Assembly: GCA_020024235.1 (NCBI GenBank)
Contig: JAHHUA010000019.1
Location: forward strand, 1 to 17,148
Length of the DNA stretch: 17,148 nt
Direction: 5' to 3'
From: Oscillospiraceae bacterium
GTDB lineage: Bacteria > Bacillota > Clostridia > Oscillospirales > Ruminococcaceae
The notes below the pieces were generated by a model. The model saw only the letters and a list, made by a program, of their open reading frames with translations. It had not been told where the DNA came from and made no database searches. Each line of letters begins with the position of its first letter. Positions within the stretch are counted from its first letter, which is position 1. The position numbers were made by a program, and so were the translations under genes. Shown here in pieces: positions 1 through 5,998 of this stretch.

Positions 1-1
1 G

Positions 2-10
2 TGTTATACT
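2..10 (+). promoter_or_regulatory. possible extended -10 element upstream of yitT
   Basis: The bases TGTTATACT match an extended -10 (TG-N-TATACT). They lie about 36 bases before the yitT start codon. The -35 region would be outside the window, so this is only a weak motif match. Confidence 0.25.
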
Positions 11-45
11 AACAATATAAAGTTAATAAATTAAGGAGAATAAAA

Positions 46-936
46 ATGGATAACGCAAAAACTAAAAAACTTATTAAAGAAATTATTATCATGACATTCG
101 GCATGATGGTGGGAACAGCAGCAGTGCATTTCTTCCTGATTCCCAGTAATTTGGTAATCGGATCTATTTCAGGTTTGTCAATAGTAATTCATACACTGAT
201 TCCCGCATTGCCTATTTCAATTATCACATTTATAGTAAATGCCGTATTGCTTGTTTTGGCAAACTTTCTCATCGGAAAAGAGTTTGGATTTAAAACAATA
301 TACACATCACTTATTATGTCCCCCATGTTGGCATTTTGTGAAAAATTTTTCCCTGTAAAAGAATCCATAATGCAGGACCCATGGTTTGACCTTTTATGTT
401 TTGTATTGCTTTTAGGCTTTACACAAACAATTTTGTTCAGTGTAAATGCATCTTCCGGCGGTCTTGATATTATAGCTAAAATCATCAATAAATACACCCA
501 TGCAAATATAGGTATATGTGTTACACTTTCAGGAGCTCTTATTTGTATGAGTGCATTCCTTATTCCAAATAACCCACCGAAAATGGTAATAATCGGTCTT
601 ATCGGAACATATGTAAACGGAGTGGTACTTAATAACTTCTCCACAGGTATGAACAGTAAAAAGAGAGCCTGCATTATTAGCGAAAGATATGAAGATCTCC
701 GTGATTTCATTATAAATGAACTCAAAAGAGGTGTTACAATGTATGATATAAGAGGTGGTTATCAAGAAGAACAGAGAGTGGAATTACAGGTTCTTCTCAC
801 TAACAGCGAATTTGTAAAGGTTATGGAATTTATTGACCAAAATAACATTAAAGCATTTATTACTGCCGGTGATGTTCATGAAATTTACGGCGAATGGAAT
901 CATACAAAACACACAAAACAAAAACAACTTTCATAA
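46..936 (+). CDS. yitT: YitT family membrane protein (DUF2179)
   Basis: A 296-residue integral membrane protein of the YitT/DUF2179 family. The molecular function is not established; members resemble transporters. The N-terminal two thirds (about residues 10-200) contain five or so hydrophobic spans with the family's Gly-rich stretches, e.g. SASSGGLDI-like NASSGGLDI near residue 135 and LIPSNLVIGSISGLS near 30. The last ~85 residues form the soluble DUF2179 domain (RGVTMYDIRGGY, then KAFITAGDVHEIYG). The start is set by AAGGAG eight bases upstream of ATG. Length is normal for the family and no damage is seen. It is the only + strand gene and converges on the phage lysis genes, so it probably marks host chromosome beside the prophage. 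A phage-carried cargo gene is less likely. Confidence 0.9.
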   Translation: MDNAKTKKLIKEIIIMTFGMMVGTAAVHFFLIPSNLVIGSISGLSIVIHTLIPALPISIITFIVNAVLLVLANFLIGKEFGFKTIYTSLIMSPMLAFCEKFFPVKESIMQDPWFDLLCFVLLLGFTQTILFSVNASSGGLDIIAKIINKYTHANIGICVTLSGALICMSAFLIPNNPPKMVIIGLIGTYVNGVVLNNFSTGMNSKKRACIISERYEDLRDFIINELKRGVTMYDIRGGYQEEQRVELQVLLTNSEFVKVMEFIDQNNIKAFITAGDVHEIYGEWNHTKHTKQKQLS

Positions 937-943
937 TAACAAC

Positions 944-976
944 AAAACAGAGCCTGGATTTTGCAGGCTCTGTTTT
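944..976. terminator. bidirectional intrinsic terminator between yitT and the endolysin gene
   Basis: A perfect 13-bp inverted repeat (AAAACAGAGCCTG / CAGGCTCTGTTTT) with a 7-base loop. It is followed by a T-run on the + strand, and its A-rich flank gives a U-run (TTTTGTTGTTATT) on the - strand. It sits 8 bases after the yitT stop and 9 bases after the end of the endolysin gene on the other strand, so it can end both convergent transcripts. Confidence 0.9.
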
Positions 977-985
977 TGTATTTAT

Positions 986-1648
986 TTACTTTTTCACTAT
1001 AAACCCGTCAAACCCCTGTTTTTTGAGTTTTTCGGCATAGGCATCAGCATTTTCTTTGTTTTTAAAGGCGCCCACCTGTACACGGTAAATTTCATCAGTG
1101 GAGTTTTGTGGTTTGCTTTCGGAAAGTTTTCCCTCCAGCCTGAGATTTACTTCCTCTGCAATCTTTCCATGAAGATTAAAAAGATAATCACCGGGGCAGG
1201 TTTTGTTGGCAAACCAGCGGTGAACAGTCATATTTTGTTTGTCCACCTGACCGATTAAGGATTTGTCAGCTTTCCAAAGGAGCTTTTTAATATCATTTCG
1301 CTTGCAAATATCCACCAGCAGGTTTATAAGGGATTTGTAAACCACATCTTTCACTTTGTAGGGGGGAAAGTCGTCGCTGGCACATTCAATGGTTATGGCT
1401 CTGTTGTCATTATCACCGTTGGAACTGCACCAGGAACGGTCCTTTTCCTCCACAATTAAAGCAATTCTGCCGTCATTGCCTATGGCATAGTTGCAGGAAG
1501 CACCGTTGTTTTGAAAAGTAACACCCAAGCCCTCAACGGAGCTTTGGCCGGAGGTACAGTGAATAGTTACAGTATCAATCTTATGATTTCGGTTAACTGT
1601 TTTGTAGGGGGAAATTTTAGTATATGAAATAAGTTTACTGTTAGTCAA
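986..1648 (-). CDS. phage endolysin: N-acetylmuramoyl-L-alanine amidase with single SPOR repeat
   Basis: A 220-residue cell-wall hydrolase predicted to cut the bond between N-acetylmuramic acid and L-alanine at the end of the lytic cycle. The Amidase_2/PGRP-type catalytic domain covers about residues 20-165. Candidate zinc ligands are H30 (TVTIHCT), H143 and C151 (TVHRWFANKTCPGDY), with E88 (ITIECAS) in the core. A polar linker (about 172-186) leads to residues 187-220, which match one SPOR half-repeat (YRVQVGAFKNKENAD...). Bacillus CwlC-type enzymes carry two such repeats, so the wall-binding part is short. The start is TTG, placed seven bases after AAAGGTG and overlapping the preceding gene by 8 bases. 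There is no signal peptide, so it needs the adjacent holin for release. It is the last gene of the late operon. Confidence 0.9.
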   Translation of the reverse strand: MTNSKLISYTKISPYKTVNRNHKIDTVTIHCTSGQSSVEGLGVTFQNNGASCNYAIGNDGRIALIVEEKDRSWCSSNGDNDNRAITIECASDDFPPYKVKDVVYKSLINLLVDICKRNDIKKLLWKADKSLIGQVDKQNMTVHRWFANKTCPGDYLFNLHGKIAEEVNLRLEGKLSESKPQNSTDEIYRVQVGAFKNKENADAYAEKLKKQGFDGFIVKK

Positions 1649-1910
1649 TTTTCATCACCTTTTCTATTATATCAGGATTGTTTTTATTGGATTTTGCAAT
1701 TTTAATCACATTTTCATTTTTGGCTTTCCAAAGGTAAAATGCAATAACAGCAGTGGTGGCAGTGCCAATATAGGGCAAATAAACCGATAACTGAGCAGAA
1801 TCAATAAATACAATAACAGCTCCGATAATAATGCCTATAAAATAGGTGGCTAAAATCAGTGCCATAATTATTTTGGAAAATTCCTTTTTGATTTTATTTT
1901 TCATTCTCAT
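1641..1910 (-). CDS. small phage membrane protein, probable second holin or antiholin
   Basis: An 89-residue protein with a basic N-terminus (MRMKNKIKK) and two predicted membrane spans: about residues 14-37 (IIMALILATYFIGIIIGAVIVF) and 45-62. The conserved-looking stretch FYLWKAKNENVIKI comes next, then a charged tail. Proteins of this shape occur beside holins and endolysins in clostridial prophages, but I cannot name a characterised family. It overlaps the holin gene upstream (1894-1910) and the endolysin gene downstream (1641-1648), so translation is coupled within the lysis cassette. AAAGGA eight bases before ATG supports this start; a second ATG two codons later is possible. A role as second holin or antiholin is inferred from topology and position only. 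Confidence 0.7.
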   Translation of the reverse strand: MRMKNKIKKEFSKIIMALILATYFIGIIIGAVIVFIDSAQLSVYLPYIGTATTAVIAFYLWKAKNENVIKIAKSNKNNPDIIEKVMKID

Positions 1911-2118
1911 TATTCATTTCCTTTTTAATTCTGGAACTGTCAACCAGTCCCTCACCGATAATATATGCAATAAGTACAGACATAGTGGATATTACAGCTA
2001 TAACCTTTTCAATAGTCATATTGTCAAGACCAAAAAGAACTAACAAAGCTGTAATAAAAGCGGCAACAGCTGCCCAAAATTTACGGCTAGTCAGTTTTTG
2101 CTGCCAGTTAATATACAT
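1894..2118 (-). CDS. phage holin
   Basis: A 74-residue protein with the layout of a class II holin. It has a short basic N-terminus opening on the common motif INWQQKLTSRKFW, a first membrane span (about residues 13-31), a short turn (GLDNM), a second span (about 36-56), and a charged C-terminal tail with GEGLVDSSRIKKE and NNENEK. The opening INW...KxFW and the G-x-x-DS end recall the phi-LC3/Phage_holin_1 type. Its likely job is to permeabilise the membrane so the endolysin downstream can reach peptidoglycan. AGAGGTG lies ten bases before the ATG. It precedes the second small membrane protein and the amidase, a normal lysis-cassette order. Confidence 0.8.
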   Translation of the reverse strand: MYINWQQKLTSRKFWAAVAAFITALLVLFGLDNMTIEKVIAVISTMSVLIAYIIGEGLVDSSRIKKEMNNENEK

Positions 2119-2211
2119 ACAGTGTTTTCACCTCTTTTAAAAATTTCCGATTTTATAACAATAAAAGTGCAAATATATTGTGGTAAAAGCAGGATAAGGC
2201 TAAATAAAAAT

Positions 2212-2517
2212 TTAATTATCCTTTTCATAATTAAGCTGTCTTATAACTTCATCAATTCTTTTGTGAGCCTGTTTGGCACTTTCTTCAACTTTAACCACTC
2301 TTTCCCTGAGTTTGTTTACTTCACCTTTTATATAGCTGATATCACCTTTAATTTCAATTATATCACAGCCTATGTTTTCAAGCTTTACAATAACGGTAGT
2401 CAGGGACGAAGACTCGTCCCTGCTTGTTTTTCTAAACCGTGAAACAGCGGTTAATATACCGAAAATCAAAGAAGATAAACAGGCAATTCCCGAAATAATA
2501 AGACTTGCTTGTGCCAT
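2212..2517 (-). CDS. membrane-anchored coiled-coil protein, XhlA-like lysis accessory
   Basis: A 101-residue protein with one N-terminal membrane span (about residues 5-25, SLIISGIACLSSLIFGILTAV). A predicted coiled coil of charged heptads follows (about 45-95: KLENIGCDIIEIKGDISYIKG, then LRERVVKVEESAKQAHKRIDEV). XhlA of PBSX has a coiled coil and one membrane span in the opposite order and works with the holin XhlB. This protein occupies the equivalent position just before the holin gene, so an XhlA-like accessory role is inferred from architecture and place, not from sequence identity. Its start lies 3 bases after the stop of the small gene upstream, with GAGGTGG about ten bases before ATG. 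A 93-base gap without any gene separates it from the holin. Confidence 0.65.
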   Translation of the reverse strand: MAQASLIISGIACLSSLIFGILTAVSRFRKTSRDESSSLTTVIVKLENIGCDIIEIKGDISYIKGEVNKLRERVVKVEESAKQAHKRIDEVIRQLNYEKDN

Positions 2518-2520
2518 ATG

Positions 2521-2685
2521 CTAAGCCACCTCTTGAGGAGCAGGGGGAAGCATAGCTAAAAGTTCGGTATATTCCTCTTTGGTAATTCTTTGTTTTTTAA
2601 AGAAAACCTCCAGTTTGTCATGCATATTTTCTGTTCTGTTGTTTTTGATAAGTCTTTTGCAAAGTCTGTATGTAAAAGAATGCAT
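2521..2685 (-). CDS. small XkdX-like phage protein (54 aa)
   Basis: An uncalled short gene of 54 residues. It starts MHSFTYRLCKRLIKNN, continues with a helix (MHDKLEVFFKKQRITKEEY), and ends in PPAPQEVA with stop TAG. The start ATG overlaps the stop of the preceding gene (TAATG), and GGAGG lies nine bases upstream. The pattern FFKKQRITKEEYTEL resembles the short XkdX-type proteins, whose core is a G/R-x-IT-x-EEY motif and which sit between tail fibre and lysis genes in PBSX-like phages. The function of that group is unknown. Codon use matches its neighbours, and the operon spacing makes it a convincing gene. Confidence 0.75.
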   Translation of the reverse strand: MHSFTYRLCKRLIKNNRTENMHDKLEVFFKKQRITKEEYTELLAMLPPAPQEVA

Positions 2686-2996
2686 TATAAATTACCTCCC
2701 TGAGTTTTCATATCGTTTTCATACTGCATATTAAGCAGAATTTCACTGTTATCCATAATAATCTGGGACATATTATAAAGCAGGGTTCCTGCATCAATAT
2801 CGGAAACAGTAACAGTTTCAGCCTCAGAAATATCCCCATGTCCAGCCAGATTATAGGCTTTGCTTTGATAAGCCACGCCGATAGCCTCTTCCATTTGAGC
2901 AGGAACAAAGCTGCCGTTTTCAGCTATTTTGATGTAATTTACGCTGTCGGTAATTCCCAGCAGCTTTCCGTTTGTTGTAATAATTTGATGAAGCAT
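2685..2996 (-). CDS. conserved phage protein of unknown function downstream of the tail fibres
   Basis: A 103-residue protein that I do not recognise by function. The first ~40 residues look beta-rich (MLHQIITTNGKLLGITDSVNYIKI). A middle segment contains YNLAGHGDISEAETVTVSDID. The C-terminal third looks helical (LLYNMSQIIMDNSEILLNMQ). Proteins with this layout, ending in a helix after an 'aetV.v..iD' segment, are common beside XkdX-type genes in clostridial prophages and may be part of the tail-fibre apparatus. AAGGAG lies eight bases before ATG and overlaps the 3' end of the upstream gene. The stop overlaps the start of the 54-aa gene, so the three small genes are translationally linked. Confidence 0.6.
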   Translation of the reverse strand: MLHQIITTNGKLLGITDSVNYIKIAENGSFVPAQMEEAIGVAYQSKAYNLAGHGDISEAETVTVSDIDAGTLLYNMSQIIMDNSEILLNMQYENDMKTQGGNL

Positions 2997-2999
2997 TAA

Positions 3000-3383
3000 T
3001 CATTCTCCTTTTGTTAAATTATAGATATATTGTAAATCCTTTATAGGTGCAGTAAAAAAGTCATTATTCCAAAGCCAGTAATTGGTAAAATCACATCTTT
3101 TGTATTTTTGACAGATTTTATCACACCATATTTTTTCCCAAAGGTTTTTGTTTTGAGATAAAACTCTTTGTATTTTTCCGGTTAAAATTCCTCTTTCCAA
3201 ACCCTTATCATCATTATTAACTGCAAAATACTGATGAGCATTTTCGCTGTTTTCACAGCAAATGGCTTTGTTATCCATAAAAATAATACCGTCAAGACAA
3301 AAGCCCTCTGTTGTGGCAGGAATATTTACAAATCCGTAAATTCCGCTGCCTTTAAATCTTTTGTGTGCAATATATTTTTCCAT
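3000..3383 (-). CDS. conserved hypothetical protein linked to prophage tail fibre genes
   Basis: A 127-residue soluble protein. It opens MEKYIAHKRFKGSGIYGFVNIPATTEG, has a central ENAHQYFAVNNDDKGLERG-type segment (about residues 47-66), and ends WLWNNDFFTAPIKDLQYI. These blocks recall a family seen in many Clostridia prophages next to tail fibre genes, with a pattern RFK...I.G.vNiP, then SENAHQ.FA..dDG.G..RG.LT and WLWN..FFNA. No function is known to me. There are several cysteines (C29, C42, C43) but no membrane span. It lies between the lectin-like adhesin and the small 103-aa gene, with AAAGGTG four bases before ATG. A role in fibre assembly or as a fibre cap is a guess from location. Confidence 0.65.
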   Translation of the reverse strand: MEKYIAHKRFKGSGIYGFVNIPATTEGFCLDGIIFMDNKAICCENSENAHQYFAVNNDDKGLERGILTGKIQRVLSQNKNLWEKIWCDKICQKYKRCDFTNYWLWNNDFFTAPIKDLQYIYNLTKGE

Positions 3384-3392
3384 AAAACACCT

Positions 3393-4550
3393 TTAAACAG
3401 CAAATGCCGGAGCAAAACCAAATTCACTTACTGAATTTGCACATTTAAGTGTGTTGCCCCCCTCATCCACATAAACATATCCGTTGACACCTCCGAAAAT
3501 AGGGCATCTTGTCCACCATTTTACAGGGGAATTAGAACTACTGTTGTTATATTTTGTTCTGGAATTGCCCATTTGATAGTAAGAATACTGTTTCTGATAA
3601 TTTCTTTCAGATGGATGAGCCACATTTTGTGTACCGAGAATTTCAAATTCCGACAATAAAAAGATTTTATCTGTTGTCATGGTAACATTTTGTGGGGAAG
3701 TAGTTCCGCCGCCTTTGTTATCCGTGTATTTTTTGCAGTTTATGATAACATTTTTTAAATCCACCGGCAAAGCATCATAGAATTGTTGGCATACAGCTGT
3801 TCGCATACCGCACTGACTCCAACCGTTATCATTGGAATTATAGCTGTTCATAACAAATTTTCCGTTGGGTCGCCATGTATTTCCGTATTCAGGACTGCAA
3901 TAAGCAATATCTTTTCCGCCTTTTAAAGCGGTTTTTCCAAACTGAAAATGAATACCCTTGCCTTCAATGGTTTCGTTATGATTAAAGCCCAGAATAAAAC
4001 AGTAATATCTTCCGCTGAAATTTACATTTTTTACAGCACCGTTAATTTCAACCTCTTTGGTATCGCCTATGCTCCAATAATTAGCAGCCTGTCCGCTTTT
4101 GGCAATTTTTGAAATTTGCTCCCAGGTGGAAGAATTAATTGAGGATATTTTGGAGGCTGTGATAGTTTTAACATTGTTTTTTGCGTCATTGATGGTTTGG
4201 TACATATCCTCATGATTTCGGGGAAAAACTCGGAATCCGTAAATGGCACCGTCATGAACATTGCTGATTGAAAGGGAAAAAGTGATAACAGAATTTGAAA
4301 TATCGGAAATAACAATTTGAGTTCCATCATCGGGATAAGAAGGTATTTCATTAGGTTTGTAAGTTATGACAAAATCTTTAAGATATTTCTTATGTTCATC
4401 AGGCACATTATTAAAACTTCCGTCAACCTTAATAACTGTATCGGCAGTGTATGAGTAACTGAGGTTTAAATTAGTAATTTGAGGAGGCAAGGTGCTTTCT
4501 CCCAGGGCGGTATTACTGTAAAATCCGCCCATTTTCATACCGATAGCCAT
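3393..4550 (-). CDS. tail-tip adhesin with C-terminal DUF6273 (C-type-lectin-like) domain
   Basis: A 385-residue protein, likely the receptor-binding tip of the tail fibre. Residues 1-20 are a glycine-rich entry segment. Residues ~22-130 look like a fibronectin-III-type beta domain. Residues ~140-385 match the DUF6273 pattern: WEQISKIAKSGQAANYWSIGDTKEV, then FILGFNHN, a core around FVMNSYNSNDNGWSQCGMR, and the closing WWTRCP...GFAPAFAV. DUF6273 resembles the formylglycine-enzyme/C-type-lectin fold used by variable phage adhesins. Residues 316-341 are rich in Asn, Tyr and Ser and could be a ligand-contact loop. The start overlaps the stop of the preceding fibre gene (TAATG), with GAGGTGATG upstream. 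Assignment to host recognition follows from domain and position, directly after two Mtd_N-like fibre genes. Confidence 0.75.
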   Translation of the reverse strand: MAIGMKMGGFYSNTALGESTLPPQITNLNLSYSYTADTVIKVDGSFNNVPDEHKKYLKDFVITYKPNEIPSYPDDGTQIVISDISNSVITFSLSISNVHDGAIYGFRVFPRNHEDMYQTINDAKNNVKTITASKISSINSSTWEQISKIAKSGQAANYWSIGDTKEVEINGAVKNVNFSGRYYCFILGFNHNETIEGKGIHFQFGKTALKGGKDIAYCSPEYGNTWRPNGKFVMNSYNSNDNGWSQCGMRTAVCQQFYDALPVDLKNVIINCKKYTDNKGGGTTSPQNVTMTTDKIFLLSEFEILGTQNVAHPSERNYQKQYSYYQMGNSRTKYNNSSSNSPVKWWTRCPIFGGVNGYVYVDEGGNTLKCANSVSEFGFAPAFAV

Positions 4551-4981
4551 TAATACATCACCTCAATTCTGATATTCAGATTTGCCCCGGGTTTCTTTTC
4601 CTGAGCTGTTACCACAATTTTGCCGTTTTGGGTTTCCAGCTTTGTGATTTTGCTTAATTCAGCTAAAGCGGATTTGCTGTAGGCTTGTAAATCATAAAGG
4701 GGAAGTCCGTCAGACACCATACCGCTGACATTTACAGTTTGGGTATAGGGTGCAGAGCTGCTCCAGCCGGAAAGGGGAATAGTTACATTAAATGATTTTT
4801 TAGGCTTTGAAGTTTGTGATGAAACTTTGTTTACATCGTTTATATTGGCGATTTTTTCATTTGAGCTGCCGTTTCCGATAAAAAGTTCCTTTGTATCGGT
4901 ACAAAAACCGAATTCACCTTGTGAAAGTGTGGGAAGATTGGCTTTTGCGCCTCGTCTCATTTGCAATTTTTTGAAAGACAT
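4550..4981 (-). CDS. short tail fibre protein with Mtd_N-like N-terminal domain
   Basis: A 143-residue fibre protein. Residues 6-45 (LQMRRGAKANLPTLSQGEFGF, then LFIGNGSSNEKI) follow the pattern of the major tropism determinant N-terminal domain, Mtd_N: 'lqlRRGt...l..GE.gf.tDt..l.iGnG'. This is a small beta-prism trimerisation module common in fibres. After a polar linker, residues ~63-143 form a compact beta domain (VTIPLSGWSSSAPYTQTVNV ... NIRIEVMY) seen at fibre ends. The N-terminus is a paralogue of that of the upstream 328-aa fibre. AAGGAG stands nine bases before ATG. The stop overlaps the start of the DUF6273 adhesin, so the two are probably made together and may form one distal fibre. 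Confidence 0.8.
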   Translation of the reverse strand: MSFKKLQMRRGAKANLPTLSQGEFGFCTDTKELFIGNGSSNEKIANINDVNKVSSQTSKPKKSFNVTIPLSGWSSSAPYTQTVNVSGMVSDGLPLYDLQAYSKSALAELSKITKLETQNGKIVVTAQEKKPGANLNIRIEVMY

Positions 4982-5011
4982 ATATATACACTCCTTTTCT
5001 GTGTGCTTTAA

Positions 5012-5998
5012 TTAAAATGTACCGCCGTCAATACTGTTTACACTGATAACTCCGTCTGAAATGGCAATAGTTTTTCCGTCAGTTTTAACACCGCCCAAAA
5101 CGGAAGTTGTAGCTGTGGGCAAGGTGTATTTTGTATCCTGAGCGGGAATGCCCAGGGCAGTAATATCGGCTTTGGTAACAGCCTCCGCTGCGGAAATATG
5201 ACCTGTATTATCCACGGTTATTTTGTAAAGACCCCTTGCTTTAGGTGTATATGCAGGGTGAACATATTTGTTGTAAATACCGTCAAAATAGGCTTTAAGA
5301 GCAGCTTTAAGGGCGGAAAACTTAATTCTTTTAGTGGCATTGGAAGCAGCACTGTCGGTAATGGCAAAATTATCATTGTCAACAACGGAGGTTTTTTCAG
5401 CGTTGTTTTTAAGGATATTTTCCTTACTTCCGATTTGATTTGACACAGTTGTGGCAAAATTAGGGTCATTTCCCAAAGCTGCAGCCAGTTCGTTAAGTGT
5501 GTTCAAGGTTTCCGGTGCCTGAGATACCAAAGCGGAAACTGCGGCATTTACCTGAGCTTTGGTCTGAAATTCGGAATCATTGGTAAACTGGCTGAGTTTA
5601 GAGGGAAGTCCCGTAATTTTAGATGTGGGAATAGAAGGCAAATCACTGATGGTAATATTACTTCCTGCTGTAATTCTGCCCTTTGAATCCACTGTCATTT
5701 TGGTGTATGTACCCGGTGTAAGTGTGGAAATATTATTTAACACTACATTAAGTCTTATATCCTCTGTGCCGTCAAAGCCTACAGGTGCAGCAGTTACATC
5801 TCCTGTGGCAGAAATATTTCTTGCAGTAGTCAGCTTGTCGGCAGATGGTGCTGTTGTGGTTTTGCTGTTTACCAGGATTTTATCTGTTCCGTTACCAAGG
5901 TAAAGGTTTCCTGTGTCTTTGGCAAAGGCAAATTCACCTTCTTTAAGTGTGAGTGTATTTACATTTTCCTGAAGTCCTCTTTTAATTTGTATATTCAT
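5012..5998 (-). CDS. tail fibre protein with Mtd_N-like N-terminus and collagen-like/beta shaft
   Basis: A 328-residue fibre. Residues 3-45 (IQIKRGLQENVNTLTLKEGEF ... LYLGNGTDKI) give the Mtd_N trimerisation module. Residues ~55-95 carry the shaft motif DKLTTARNISATGDV...GFDGTEDIRLNV common in phage fibres. Residues ~96-145 hold PGTYTKMTVDSKGRITAGSN and SQFTNDSEFQTKAQVNA. A helical stretch follows (LNTLNELAAALGNDPNFATTV, ~164-184), then a second shaft (YKITVDNTGHISAAEAVT) and a C-terminal VLGGVKTDGKTIAISDGVISV block. This is a typical trimeric side or tail fibre, shorter than T4-type fibres. GGAGG lies nine bases before ATG, and ATG overlaps the upstream stop. It probably bridges the collar-type fibre upstream to the short fibre and adhesin downstream. 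Confidence 0.85.
   Translation of the reverse strand: MNIQIKRGLQENVNTLTLKEGEFAFAKDTGNLYLGNGTDKILVNSKTTTAPSADKLTTARNISATGDVTAAPVGFDGTEDIRLNVVLNNISTLTPGTYTKMTVDSKGRITAGSNITISDLPSIPTSKITGLPSKLSQFTNDSEFQTKAQVNAAVSALVSQAPETLNTLNELAAALGNDPNFATTVSNQIGSKENILKNNAEKTSVVDNDNFAITDSAASNATKRIKFSALKAALKAYFDGIYNKYVHPAYTPKARGLYKITVDNTGHISAAEAVTKADITALGIPAQDTKYTLPTATTSVLGGVKTDGKTIAISDGVISVNSIDGGTF

Noticed and set aside
833..1258. 141-aa open frame on the + strand over the terminator and endolysin
   Set aside because: Antisense to a well-supported amidase and crosses the terminator; the protein is not domain-like.
2119..2211. Promoter in the gap before the holin gene
   Set aside because: TTGCAC and TATAAA occur but only 9 bases apart; no properly spaced -35/-10 pair was found.
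4550..5998. Mtd_N similarity taken as proof of a diversity-generating retroelement
   Set aside because: This domain is common in ordinary fibres, and no reverse transcriptase or template repeat is present in the window.
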